From positions 1 to 64,000 of the forward strand of contig JANNRA010000032.1 of the NCBI GenBank assembly GCA_031401035.1: DNA of 64,000 nt. The letters run 5' to 3'. Each line of letters starts with the position of its first letter. Within the stretch, counting starts at the first letter, position 1. The position numbers and the translations under genes are program-made. Below are positions 33,075-42,401 of this stretch, piece after piece. Source of the DNA: JANNRA01 sp031401035 (GTDB lineage: Bacteria > Desulfobacterota > Binatia > HRBIN30 > CADEER01). Below the pieces are notes generated by a model, which saw only the letters and a list, made by a program, of their open reading frames with translations, did no database searches and was not told the DNA's origin.

Positions 33075-35822
33075 ATGGGTGAATACCGACTGCTGCTGAG
33101 CGCCACACTGGGTTTCGCCCTTGCTCTTGCTCTTGCGGCCCCGGCGGCGCGCGGCGCCGACTGCACCTTCTTCGTTCGTGCCGGCTTCGACCCGGCCGAT
33201 GGGGCAGCCGACGGCCGTGCTCCCGAGCGCGCATTCGGCACCATCTCGGCCGGCGTGCGGGCCGTGCAGAATGCGGGTGACGTCGTCTGCGTCGGCCCGG
33301 GGCTGTACCTCGAAGGCGACATCACCCCGATCCAGGATGGCGCCCCCGGCGCGCCGGCACTGATCACCTTTCCGATCGCGATTCGCGGCGATGCGAGCGG
33401 GGCGTCGACCGACGATCCTCCCGGCCCGGTACGCATCGCGCCGCCCAGCGGGCTTCCTCCGGAGGAGACGCCGGGGGCAGCCTTTCGGATCCTCGGGCGG
33501 CATGACGTCGTCATCGAGGGGTTCGAGATCAGCGGCTTCGCCGACGCCGGCATCCAGATCCGCTCGGCGACAGTCGGCGGCATGAACAGCCGCGACGTGA
33601 CGGTGCGGCACAATCGGATTCAGGGGTGCCGTACTGGCATCGACGTGTACGCGGAGGGCATGATCGTCATCGAGCACAACAGCGTCATCGGCAACGCCGC
33701 CTCTGGCATCTCGATCGACAGCTGCCCGCTGCCGGATCTGTTCGGTCCCTGTCGCGGGCTGCCGAGCCTACCGGTGGTGCCGATCGTGTCGAATAATCGC
33801 AGCGGCGGCAACGGCGCGCACGGTCTCTTCGTCCGCAACGCCCTTGACGCCGTCATCCAGAACAACGTGGTGTACGCCAATGCCTTCACCGGCATCACCC
33901 TGCGCGGCGTGCCCGACGCACTGGTGGTGAACAATCTCGTCTACCGCAGCGGCGAAGAGGGGCTCGCGGTCGGCAGCGGCTTCGTCGGACCGGAGGAGAC
34001 GATCGATCCGGCCGCCTTCGCTTCGCCCAACGCGATCGTGTTCAACAATACCCTCTACGGCAATGGCGAGTGGGGGGTGGAAGTCGGCAACCCGTTCGCG
34101 GCATCGCCTGGAGCGGCCCTGACGAACAACATCATCGGGGCCAACGGAGACGGCCGGCTTGGCGTCGGCGTGCTCAACGAGCGGGGCCAACAGCGGGTCC
34201 GGACGCCGTCGGTATGTGGCTACGTGGCGGGGTTCAATGCGGTCCTCGACGAGTATGGTCCCGACACCCCCCGCAATGCGTATGATCTGGCGGCCGACCC
34301 GCTGTTTGTCGATCCGCAAGGGCCGGACGGTGTCATTGGCGGCGAGGTCGTCGATGGACGGTTTGTCGATCGTTCCGCGGATGACGACTTCCGGCTACGC
34401 CAGGGCGACGGGCCGCGCAGCCCACTGGTGAATGCGGGCGCGACGACCACTGCACGTCTCGGGCTGACGGGATCCACCGCGGCTGGCGGTGCAGCGGATG
34501 TCGGCCAGGTCGACCTCGGGTTTCACTATGGCGCCAGCGCCGAGCAGGTGCTGACCTACGACACACCCTTCATGCCGCTCTTCGTCCGCACCGGCGGCGA
34601 CGACATTGCCGATGGCATGGCGCCGGCGACCGCCTTCGCCTCGATCCGCACGGCCGCGCGGCGGGCCCGCGCCGGCGTGACGGTCGTTGTCGGCCCAGGC
34701 ATCTATCGCGAATGCGATATCACCGCCCCGCCGGACAGCGGTCGCGCCGGCTTTCTTGCGGACGCAGCCGGCGAGCGAACCGGAGACGCGCCCGGTGTAA
34801 CCCTGGTCGACGCGGGACGGTGCTACTTCGACCCGATCGAGGCGCAGTTCACGCCCGGCGAGACGGGCTTCAATCTCGCCAGAGTATGCGGCGCCGTGAT
34901 CGATGGCTTTCACGTCACCGGTGCGTCCGACGATGGAATCCAGGTGCAGCGCCAGGCAGATGGCGCGCTGGTGCGCAACAACGTGGTCTTCGCCAACGCG
35001 AAGCGCGGCATCAGCGTGATCAACAGCGACGACGTCCGCCTCGCCAACAATCTCGCGGTCGACAACAACGGTGGTGGGATTCAGGTGGGATCTGGCGCGC
35101 TCTCGGTCGAGCAGTGCGGCGACGGTGGAGCACTGCGCGCCGTCGTGGAACACAACACGGCGCACGCGAACCGCTTCAACGGCATTCTGATCGGTGCAGG
35201 CGTGTGTCCGTCGACGGGCGCCACGGTGCGGTACAACATCACGGGCGAGAATGGGCTTACGACGCGGGCCGGGGGCATCGAAGTCGGCAGGGACGAGACG
35301 CGCGAGGCGAATCTGGTCGGGTATTCGAGCCGCTACAACCTCGTCGCCGACCGCTACGCTGTTGGAGTGCCGCGCGGCGTCGGCGACCTGCTCATCGATC
35401 CCGCGTTCGAGCCACTGTTCGTCGATCCGCGCGGCGTCGACCTCGGTGGCGATTGGCGGCTCGATCGCAGCTTTCGTCTGGTGCAGCGCGCTGCCGGCCA
35501 GGACGGGCAGGCGCGGGCCGTCGACTTCAGCGACGTGAGCGCGCGCAAGGCAGGCCTGGCCTCTCGCACGACCCGCACGGACGGAGGCGCTGACGAGGGC
35601 CTGGTCGATCTCGGCTACCACTACCCGAGCGGCGGGCGGCGGGTGAGCGGCGATTGCGACGGCGACGGTACGGTGACGGTCAATGAAATCATCCTGGCGG
35701 TGAACATTGCCCTGGGGAACGCGACGCCGAGCAGCTGTCCCGCTGCGAGCGCCGACGGCGAGACTGTCGTCATCGCCGATCTGATCGCTGCCGTGAACGC
35801 GCTGCTGCTGGGGCAGGAGTGA
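33075..35822 (+). CDS. Secreted right-handed beta-helix protein with dockerin-like C-terminus
   Basis: The 915-residue protein has a signal peptide (LLLSATLGFALALALAAPAARGA). It then has two beta-helix regions (about 30-480 and 495-840) with repeated Asn/Val-rich coils such as VIQNNVVYANAFTGITLRG and VRNNVVFANAKRGISVIN. Both regions begin with a similar FVRAGFDPADG/FVRTGGDDIADG segment, so the protein is an internal duplication. The C-terminus has an EF-hand pair (GDCDGDGTVTVNEIILAVN; then ADGETVVIADLIAAVNALL) like dockerin repeats. It could be a polysaccharide-binding or lyase-type protein, but no catalytic residues can be assigned. Confidence 0.8.
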   Translation: MGEYRLLLSATLGFALALALAAPAARGADCTFFVRAGFDPADGAADGRAPERAFGTISAGVRAVQNAGDVVCVGPGLYLEGDITPIQDGAPGAPALITFPIAIRGDASGASTDDPPGPVRIAPPSGLPPEETPGAAFRILGRHDVVIEGFEISGFADAGIQIRSATVGGMNSRDVTVRHNRIQGCRTGIDVYAEGMIVIEHNSVIGNAASGISIDSCPLPDLFGPCRGLPSLPVVPIVSNNRSGGNGAHGLFVRNALDAVIQNNVVYANAFTGITLRGVPDALVVNNLVYRSGEEGLAVGSGFVGPEETIDPAAFASPNAIVFNNTLYGNGEWGVEVGNPFAASPGAALTNNIIGANGDGRLGVGVLNERGQQRVRTPSVCGYVAGFNAVLDEYGPDTPRNAYDLAADPLFVDPQGPDGVIGGEVVDGRFVDRSADDDFRLRQGDGPRSPLVNAGATTTARLGLTGSTAAGGAADVGQVDLGFHYGASAEQVLTYDTPFMPLFVRTGGDDIADGMAPATAFASIRTAARRARAGVTVVVGPGIYRECDITAPPDSGRAGFLADAAGERTGDAPGVTLVDAGRCYFDPIEAQFTPGETGFNLARVCGAVIDGFHVTGASDDGIQVQRQADGALVRNNVVFANAKRGISVINSDDVRLANNLAVDNNGGGIQVGSGALSVEQCGDGGALRAVVEHNTAHANRFNGILIGAGVCPSTGATVRYNITGENGLTTRAGGIEVGRDETREANLVGYSSRYNLVADRYAVGVPRGVGDLLIDPAFEPLFVDPRGVDLGGDWRLDRSFRLVQRAAGQDGQARAVDFSDVSARKAGLASRTTRTDGGADEGLVDLGYHYPSGGRRVSGDCDGDGTVTVNEIILAVNIALGNATPSSCPAASADGETVVIADLIAAVNALLLGQE

Positions 35823-35826
35823 GCCG

Positions 35827-36987
35827 ATGGCGCGACTGCGCGTCCTGTACACCATCAACCGAATGGACGTGGGTGGGAGCCAGACCCACCTCATTCAAGT
35901 GCTGCGCCTGCTCGACCGCGATCGCTTCGAGCCCTTGCTCTGTTGCCTGACCGGTCAGGGGGCGTTGCTCGAGACGGCACGGGCGACGGGCGCGACGGTA
36001 GTGAGCGCGGGCCTCGGTGGCCTCAAGTCGCCGGGCGCCGTGGCGGCGCTCGGGCGGCTTGGGGGCTTCATGCGGCGCGAGCGTATCGACATCGTCCACA
36101 ATTACCTGCTGCGCGCCAATGTGATCGGTACTCTGGCGGCGCGGGCGGCACGCGTGCCGCTGGTGCTGACCAGCAAGCGCGGCTGCCATGAGCGCCGTGG
36201 ACTGGAACTGGTCGGCGCCCGCTTGTCCAACCGACTTGCCGATTGTGTCACCGCCAACGCCAACGCGGTGCGCGCCTTCGTGCACGAGAACGAAGGCTGT
36301 CCGCTGGAGAAGATGGTGGTCATTCCGAGCGGTATAGACACCGATCGTTTCGCACCGCGGCCGGCCGCCGATTTCAAGGCGCGCCTCGGCCTGCCGTCGG
36401 ACGCGCCGGTAATCGGTGTCGTGACCCGCATGCGCGTCCGCAAGGGCGTCGAGGAGTTCTTGCGTGCCGTGGCGGAGGTGCGTCGGCGGCGCCCGGAGGT
36501 GCGGGCGGTGGTGGCCGGGGCGGTCGACCTCGACGACGAGTTGCGCGCGCTGGTTGAGGCGGCGGGGCTGCGCGAGCACCTGCACCTGCTCGGACGTCGC
36601 AGCGATATGCCCGAGGTGCTGTCGGCATTCGACGTCTTTGTCCTGTCGTCGCACGACGAGGGGATGTCGAACGCGATTCTCGAGGCGATGGCCATGCAGC
36701 GCCCGGTCGTGGCGACCGACGTGGGCGGAACTGGCGAGGTGGTACAAGAGGGACGCACCGGTTACTTGGTTCCACCCAAGGATCCGGGTGCGTTGGCGGC
36801 GGCGCTCGAACGTGTCTTCGCCGATGCGCCCGCCGCGCAGGCCTTGGGTGCACGCGGGCGCGAGGTCGTTGTGGCGGGATTCTCGGCCCGCGCCATGGTG
36901 CGGCAGATGGAAGCGCTGTATCTGCGCCTGTTCGGCGCCCGATCTGTGGGGGTTCCGGTTGGGGCAGTCGTGCCCGCGACGCCGTGA
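35827..36987 (+). CDS. GT4-family glycosyltransferase
   Basis: The 386-residue enzyme has the GT4 N-terminal loop (YTINRMDVGGSQTHLIQVLRLL) and the C-terminal donor site (TRMRVRKGVEEFLRA, HLLGRRSDMPEVL, SHDEGMSNAILEAMAMQRPVV). It would transfer a sugar with retention from a nucleotide sugar. It follows the beta-helix gene after 4 bases and ends 23 bases before the best start of the metallo-hydrolase gene. Confidence 0.9.
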   Translation: MARLRVLYTINRMDVGGSQTHLIQVLRLLDRDRFEPLLCCLTGQGALLETARATGATVVSAGLGGLKSPGAVAALGRLGGFMRRERIDIVHNYLLRANVIGTLAARAARVPLVLTSKRGCHERRGLELVGARLSNRLADCVTANANAVRAFVHENEGCPLEKMVVIPSGIDTDRFAPRPAADFKARLGLPSDAPVIGVVTRMRVRKGVEEFLRAVAEVRRRRPEVRAVVAGAVDLDDELRALVEAAGLREHLHLLGRRSDMPEVLSAFDVFVLSSHDEGMSNAILEAMAMQRPVVATDVGGTGEVVQEGRTGYLVPPKDPGALAAALERVFADAPAAQALGARGREVVVAGFSARAMVRQMEALYLRLFGARSVGVPVGAVVPATP

Positions 36988-37010
36988 GGCGCCCGGCTCA
37001 GGGGGAGGAC

Positions 37011-38270
37011 ATGCACGTCACATATCTGGGACACGCGGCCATTCTGGTCGAGGCGGGGGGCAAGCGGATCCTGATGGATCCGTGGCTCAACGACCCGAGC
37101 TACAATGGCACCTGGTGGCACTTTCCACCCCTCGAGGTGGGGGTGCGCGACCTGCCGCGCATCGACTACCTGTACCTGTCCCACGAACACCCGGACCACT
37201 TCGATCCACCGACGCTGCGGCAGCTCGACAAGTCGGTGCACGTGCTCGTCGCCGAGTTCAGGAACAAGCGACTCCGGGATCACATGACGGGGATGGGCTT
37301 TCGCACCGTCACCGAGCTGCCCTTCGAGCAGGACTACGCCTGTGGCGGCGGCAGGCTGTCGCTGCGGCTGATCGGGCCGGATCGGCCATGGGACGACAGT
37401 GCGATCGTGGTGACCGACGGCACCACGACGGTTGTGAACGTCAACGACTGCCATCTCGACGAGGCGACGTTGTCCCGCCTCGGCGCGACCTACCGCATCG
37501 ACCTCGCGTTTCTCACCTTCACCGGTGCCAGCCAGTACCCGGGCTGCTTCGATTTTCCGATCGCGTCGAAGATGGAACGCGCTCTCTACTCGAAGCACTC
37601 GCACCTCGACGAGTTCGTCCACTGGGCGCAACTGCTGCGCACCCGACGCGCCGTGCCGGCGGCAGGTAATCACGCCCTGTTGGCCGAGGACCAGCTCTTC
37701 CTCAACACGCCACTGTACGGGAACACGCCGGCCGAGGCGATCGCCGCTCTGGCGGCAGGGGCGCCGGCGATCGAGGGACTGCAGATGAATCCGGGCGACA
37801 CCTGGACGCCGGATGGAGGACACCTGCTGCGCAAGCCGGCTCCGGATTGGAGCCGCCGCGCCGAGCTGATCGAGCAGCTCAGCCGCGACACGCGCGCCCA
37901 GCGCGCCGAGTACTTCGCCGGCGAGGCGGCGGCACCGGCGGATCTGTGGGAGCGCTTTCATGCCTATTTCACCGACAAACTGGTTGGGGATCCCGGTGCG
38001 CCGGCACGGGTAGGGCTGGCGATCTGGTGGACCGTCACCGGCAGCACCGGCGGCGAATGGGCGATCGACTTCCGTCGTCGATGCGAATGGGTCCATCAGG
38101 GCGCGCCCGTGGACTGGAACCTGCACATCACGATTCCCGACACGTTGGTGGCGCTCGGCGTCGCCGGCAGCGACGTCTGGGATCACATCATCCTCTCCTT
38201 CCGCGTTCGCCTGGCGCGCCAGCCTGATCGCTACATGAAGGAGTTCTGGTCCTGGTTCTGTAGACTTTGA
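37011..38270 (+). CDS. Metallo-beta-lactamase-fold protein, CMP-Neu5Ac hydroxylase/UlaG-like
   Basis: The 419-residue protein has the zinc/iron motif HEHPDH (58-63) after HVTYLGHAAILVEAGGKRILMDPW. It has further features recalling the CMP-N-acetylneuraminate hydroxylase-like branch (NVNDCH, FTGASQYPGC). The C-terminal third is a separate SCP2-like or substrate domain. The ATG at 37011 has GGAGG directly upstream; a GTG at 36984 is possible. It may modify a nucleotide sugar or a glycan part. I cannot see a Rieske cysteine pair, so hydroxylation is only one possibility. Confidence 0.75.
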   Translation: MHVTYLGHAAILVEAGGKRILMDPWLNDPSYNGTWWHFPPLEVGVRDLPRIDYLYLSHEHPDHFDPPTLRQLDKSVHVLVAEFRNKRLRDHMTGMGFRTVTELPFEQDYACGGGRLSLRLIGPDRPWDDSAIVVTDGTTTVVNVNDCHLDEATLSRLGATYRIDLAFLTFTGASQYPGCFDFPIASKMERALYSKHSHLDEFVHWAQLLRTRRAVPAAGNHALLAEDQLFLNTPLYGNTPAEAIAALAAGAPAIEGLQMNPGDTWTPDGGHLLRKPAPDWSRRAELIEQLSRDTRAQRAEYFAGEAAAPADLWERFHAYFTDKLVGDPGAPARVGLAIWWTVTGSTGGEWAIDFRRRCEWVHQGAPVDWNLHITIPDTLVALGVAGSDVWDHIILSFRVRLARQPDRYMKEFWSWFCRL

Positions 38271-38286
38271 CGCGGGGGGCGTCGCG

Positions 38287-39003
38287 ATGTCGGGGGAGAC
38301 GATGAACGTTCTGGTGATCGTGCTCGAGGGCGCGTGGGTCGATCACATGCGCGGCTACGGCGACGAGGGGGAAACGACGCCGTTTCTCGACGAGGGGGTG
38401 CGCTTCGCCAATGCCAGCCGCACGGCGGCGAGCGCGCTGCCTGCCGTGGCGTCGCTACTGACCGGACTGTTCCCCCGCGCTCACGGGGCGACCGAGGAGA
38501 GCGGCGTGCTGGCAGCTGGTCCGCCAACCCTCGCCGAGCTGTTGCGCGGGCCGGGCTACCGGCCAGCGGCCTTCTCGGCCGCGGCGGCGGTCAGTCCGAC
38601 GACCGGCTGCGACCGCGCGCCCACCGTGCTGGCCCTAGTCGACGTGGCAGGGCCCGACGCGCCCGTGCAGGGTAGGGCGCTGTTGCGCGACGGCGCTGCG
38701 ACGCCGAGTCCGGGCTTGGCGTTCGCTGAACACTATCGCCTAGACAGCGGCGATCTGCGCGGTAAGGCGGTGCGCAGCGCGCGCGAGCAGGTCGTCTGGC
38801 GCTCGGACGAGCAGCGAGCCTACGTGTCGCACGCCGAGCTCGGGCGCTGCAACCAGATCGACACCCACACCGCGCCTGCCGACGCGCTGCGCCAGGCGCC
38901 GTATGCGTCGCTTTCGGACACCGAGCGGCGGATGCGCGATCACAGCCTCGACGGGACGGTGGGTGCAGCCCCGACCGCGGCGCGTTGCGCGGCGGTCGAG
39001 TGA
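38287..39003 (+). CDS. Internally deleted, probably inactive sulfatase-like protein
   Basis: The 238-residue protein is from the same superfamily as 10511 and 17770 but less than half their length. The N-terminal 70 residues match (VDHMRGYGD, LPAVASLLTGLFPRAHG), but the metal-binding Asp is replaced by Glu13 and the Thr nucleophile by Ala50. It then jumps to the late-domain segment (RAPTVLALVDVAGPDAPVQGRALL). About 200 middle residues, including the metal-binding DH, are gone without a frameshift. The frame is intact, so it could be a domesticated binding protein or a young remnant. It overlaps the next gene by 4 bases. Confidence 0.65.
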   Translation: MSGETMNVLVIVLEGAWVDHMRGYGDEGETTPFLDEGVRFANASRTAASALPAVASLLTGLFPRAHGATEESGVLAAGPPTLAELLRGPGYRPAAFSAAAAVSPTTGCDRAPTVLALVDVAGPDAPVQGRALLRDGAATPSPGLAFAEHYRLDSGDLRGKAVRSAREQVVWRSDEQRAYVSHAELGRCNQIDTHTAPADALRQAPYASLSDTERRMRDHSLDGTVGAAPTAARCAAVE

Positions 39004-40676
39004 TCGGCCGACGGCTCATCGCCCTCCTCGACGCGGTACGCAGTGTGGATCGGTATCTGTTGGCCATCCTCGGGCTCAGTCTGCTGCTCAATAGCTGGCA
39101 TCTGACCTGGGGACTTCCGAATGGTAACCAGTCCTGGGCCGCGGACGCGATCGGCCCGGTTACCGCTCTCGGCGTCGCTCGCCGCACCTTCGGCGGGTGG
39201 AACTCTGGGTGGTTCTACTTCAAGTATCCGCCGGCGTGGCCGCTGATCATGGTGCTGAGCTTCCTGCCGTATCTCGGCCTCCTCTATATGACCGGGGGCT
39301 GGACGCATCCGAGCAGCCAGTACCCCTACGGCTTCGCCGACCCGGAGCGGACCCTGTTCGTCCTGACGATGACCGGCCGGGGGATCGCGGTGTGCGGCGG
39401 CGTCGCTCTTGTTGCGCTTGCCTACGGCATCGCGCGGCGCTTGTTCGACCGCGCTACGGCGCGCTGGAGCGCCTTCCTGACCGCCACATCGTACCCACTG
39501 GTGTACTACTCGCACACCACGAACCTCGACATTTCGTACTGCGCTTGGCTGATCCTGGCGCTGTACGCCGCCGTCGTTGCCAGTCGCTCGACGCGCCCGT
39601 TGCCATGGGCGGCGCTCGGGGCGGCGGCGGCACTGGCACTGGCGACGAAGGAACAGGGCTTCGCCTTCCTGTTGCCGTTGCCGTTTCTCCTCTGGGCCGC
39701 GCGCGCGCGGGCCACCGGTTGGGCCAGCCTGCTGGGACGGCCGACGTGGGTGATGCTCGCCACCGGTCTGGCGATACTGTTGCTGGCCAACAACGCCGTG
39801 ATGAATCCGATGGGGTTCGTCGGCCGTATCGCCTACCTGCTCGGCCATCCGCTCGCGGGCGTCAGCGCCCGGCTCGCCCCGGTTGAGTTCTCGCTCTGGA
39901 AGGGCGCCAAGGAATGGCTCTACCTCGGCCAGCTGTGGGACGGGCTCGAGAGTTCTTTCGGCACCGTGTTGCTGATGCTTGTGGGGCTCGGTGCGGTCGC
40001 GGTCTGCCGGCGCCCCGGCGCCGCCGCGTGGTTATTGCTGCCGGTTGCGGCACTGTACTACCTGTCGCTGCGCGGCCTCGAGTTGATCGCCCTGCGCTAC
40101 CTGCTGCCGGTGTTGGTGATCGGGTGCATCCTGGCGGCCGTGCCGCTGGCGGCGCTGTGGCGGGCGGCACGAAGGCCGCTCGCGCGCGCCGCCGGCGCCA
40201 GTCTCCTGCTCGCGGTGGGGGCGCTGAGCCTGGCTCGGGCCGTCGAGCTCGACTGGCTCTTGCAGTCCGATGCGCGCTACCAAGCCGAGGCATGGATGGC
40301 CGCCGCCCTGCCGCCCGGTACGCGCGCCGAGGTCTATCAGAAGCCGGCGTTCGTGCCGCGTCTTCGCGCTCCCGTGGTCGGTGCACACGTGCCGCTGGCC
40401 GAGCGCAATCTCCTCGGCCTCGCGGCGCGTCGACCGGACGTCATCGTTACCAGCTCCGCGTCGCACAAGAGCATCACGCACCGTTGGGCCGCCGATTGGC
40501 GCGAGACGCGCGACATGCTGGAGGCCGAGCCGGCCGCTGAGGTGTTCCTCGCCAGCCTGCAGGCCGGCCGGCTGCCCTATCGCGTCGCGGCTACCTTCCA
40601 GCAGAACCCGCGCGTCCTGCGCAACCGCATCACCAGCTTGGCTCCCGAGATCCGAATCTATGTCCGCAACGATTGA
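39000..40676 (+). CDS. Multi-spanning membrane glycosyltransferase (GT39/ArnT-like)
   Basis: The 558-residue integral membrane protein has about ten to twelve hydrophobic segments. An N-terminal periplasmic loop has the acidic/aromatic pattern seen in lipid-linked-sugar transferases (YFKYPPAW, followed by SHTTNLDISYCAW). The C-terminal 120 residues are soluble. These enzymes transfer sugars from polyprenyl-phosphate donors at the outer face of the inner membrane. The GTG at 39000 overlaps the preceding stop. Its possible donor maker is the DPM1-like enzyme at 54004, but that is inference. Confidence 0.78.
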   Translation: MIGRRLIALLDAVRSVDRYLLAILGLSLLLNSWHLTWGLPNGNQSWAADAIGPVTALGVARRTFGGWNSGWFYFKYPPAWPLIMVLSFLPYLGLLYMTGGWTHPSSQYPYGFADPERTLFVLTMTGRGIAVCGGVALVALAYGIARRLFDRATARWSAFLTATSYPLVYYSHTTNLDISYCAWLILALYAAVVASRSTRPLPWAALGAAAALALATKEQGFAFLLPLPFLLWAARARATGWASLLGRPTWVMLATGLAILLLANNAVMNPMGFVGRIAYLLGHPLAGVSARLAPVEFSLWKGAKEWLYLGQLWDGLESSFGTVLLMLVGLGAVAVCRRPGAAAWLLLPVAALYYLSLRGLELIALRYLLPVLVIGCILAAVPLAALWRAARRPLARAAGASLLLAVGALSLARAVELDWLLQSDARYQAEAWMAAALPPGTRAEVYQKPAFVPRLRAPVVGAHVPLAERNLLGLAARRPDVIVTSSASHKSITHRWAADWRETRDMLEAEPAAEVFLASLQAGRLPYRVAATFQQNPRVLRNRITSLAPEIRIYVRND

Positions 40677-41586
40677 CCAGTCACCGGCCGCCGTCCGCGT
40701 CCCGACACCGACCGCCTGCCTAGTCTGCGGCGGCAGACATACGGTGCCGCACTTCGGGCGCAGCGGCGGGCCGCTGCCGATCTCGCCGGTCTCCGAGCGA
40801 TACCGCATCACCCACAGCGAGCGTCGCCTGGTGCACGCCATCGTCCGCTGCGCCGACTGCGGAATGGTCAGCCTGCCCATCGAATTCGCGCCGCCGCTGT
40901 CCTACGAAGACGCCGCCGACCCGTATTATCTCGACCAGGCAGCACAGCGTGTCGCCAACGCGCACCGCTTGCTCAATCTCATTCCATCCGGGGGGCACCT
41001 GCTGGAGATCGGCTGCGCCTGCGGCTTCCTGCTGGTGGCGGCGCGCGAGCGCGGGTTTGCGGTCCAGGGCATCGAGATGTCGGCGTGGGCCTCGGCGCAT
41101 GCGCGGGATACGCACGGGCTCGACGTCCATACTGGGAGTCTCGAATCGGCGGCAGTGCCGGCGGCGAGCGTCGACGCCGTGGTGCTCGCCGACGTCATCG
41201 AACACCTGTATGACCCCGCCGCAACGCTGCGCGAGATCCATCGCGTGCTGAGGCCCGGCGGCCGGCTGCTCCTGCTCACACCCGACGTCGGCAGCGGCAT
41301 GGCGCGATTGTGTGGGTCGCGTTGGTGGGGGCTGCTCGATGACCACTACTTTTACTTCTCGCGCCAGACGTTGCAGCGTGTGCTCGAGCGCGAGGGCTTC
41401 GCGATCGAACGGATCTCCGCCCTCGGGCGGGTCTTCCCGCTCGGGCACTGGGTGTTCAAGTTGGCGCCGTACAGCCGCGTGCTCGAACGCGTGGCGACCG
41501 GGATCGTGCGGCGCTTTGGGCTTGAGAATCTGCAGATCTCGGTGAACCTTGGAGACCAGATGGCATGCGTAGCGTTGAAGAAATGA
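40660..41586 (+). CDS. SAM-dependent methyltransferase with N-terminal zinc ribbon
   Basis: The 308-residue protein starts with a four-Cys zinc ribbon (Cys20, Cys23, Cys64, Cys67). A class I methyltransferase domain follows: motif I LLEIGCACG (114-122), VVLADVIEHLYDP and LRPGGRLLLLTPD. The zinc-ribbon plus methyltransferase arrangement is common in sugar-modifying methyltransferases of surface loci. It would methylate a sugar hydroxyl or carbon. The gene overlaps the preceding one by 17 bases and the next by 4. Confidence 0.88.
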   Translation: MSATIDQSPAAVRVPTPTACLVCGGRHTVPHFGRSGGPLPISPVSERYRITHSERRLVHAIVRCADCGMVSLPIEFAPPLSYEDAADPYYLDQAAQRVANAHRLLNLIPSGGHLLEIGCACGFLLVAARERGFAVQGIEMSAWASAHARDTHGLDVHTGSLESAAVPAASVDAVVLADVIEHLYDPAATLREIHRVLRPGGRLLLLTPDVGSGMARLCGSRWWGLLDDHYFYFSRQTLQRVLEREGFAIERISALGRVFPLGHWVFKLAPYSRVLERVATGIVRRFGLENLQISVNLGDQMACVALKK

Positions 41587-42383
41587 ACGGCACCGTCAGC
41601 AGCGGCCCCGGCGCGGCGGTCGTGAAGCCCAAGGTCGTCGTGGTGATGCCGGCGTATAATGCCGGGCGGACCCTGCGGATGACCTTCATGGAGTTGCCGC
41701 ACGACAGCGTCGACATGGTCATCCTCGTCGACGATGCCAGCACCGACGACACCGTCGCGGTGGCGCGAGAGCTGAACCTCAAGCTCTTCCTGCACGACCG
41801 CAACTACGGCTACGGGGCCAATCAGAAGACCTGTTACGCTGAGGCGCTCAAGGCGGGAGCCGACATCATCGTCATGGTGCATCCAGACTATCAATACGAT
41901 CCGCGGCTGGTCCCGGAAGTCATCCGGCCGATCCAGGACGGTTGCGCGGACGTGGTCCTGGGATCGCGTCTGGCGAGCGGATCGGCGCTGTCGGGCGGCA
42001 TGCCCTGGTGGAAGTACGTGTCGAACCGCTTCCTCACCTGGGTCGAGAACACCGCCTTCGGCCTACACCTTTCGGAGTACCACACCGGCTACCGGGCCTA
42101 CCGGCGCGAGGTCCTGGAGACGGTGAACGTCAATCTGAACGCCGACCAGTTCATCTTTGACCAGGAGATCATGGCGCAGGTGGTCGAGGCTGGATATCGC
42201 ATCGCCGAGGTGCCGGTGCCGACGCGCTACTTCGCGGAAGCCTCGTCGGCGAGCTTCCTGGCCAGTTCACGCTACGGCCTCGGCATCCTCTGGTTGATCG
42301 CCCGCTACGAGGCGCATCGCCGCGGGTGGTTTCCGCAGCGGCAGTTCCAGAGCCTGCGCAGCCGCTACCGCGAGTTGAGCTGA
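41583..42383 (+). CDS. GT2-family glycosyltransferase
   Basis: The 266-residue enzyme has the GT-A pattern: VVVVMPAYNAGRTL, VDDASTDDT and a metal-type DYQYDP where DxD is expected (HPDYQYDPRL). The form resembles polyprenyl-phosphate or repeat-unit transferases (dolichyl-phosphate mannosyltransferase type) but lacks a C-terminal membrane domain. The ATG at 41583 lies in an ATGA overlap; an ATG at 41565 is also in frame. Confidence 0.87.
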   Translation: MNGTVSSGPGAAVVKPKVVVVMPAYNAGRTLRMTFMELPHDSVDMVILVDDASTDDTVAVARELNLKLFLHDRNYGYGANQKTCYAEALKAGADIIVMVHPDYQYDPRLVPEVIRPIQDGCADVVLGSRLASGSALSGGMPWWKYVSNRFLTWVENTAFGLHLSEYHTGYRAYRREVLETVNVNLNADQFIFDQEIMAQVVEAGYRIAEVPVPTRYFAEASSASFLASSRYGLGILWLIARYEAHRRGWFPQRQFQSLRSRYRELS

Positions 42384-42401
42384 GACAAGCGGCCACTTGC
42401 C

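Noticed and set aside
38287..39003. Calling this gene a pseudogene
   Set aside because: It lacks the core and key residues, but the frame is intact and joined to its neighbour by overlap, so it is listed as a gene with doubtful activity.
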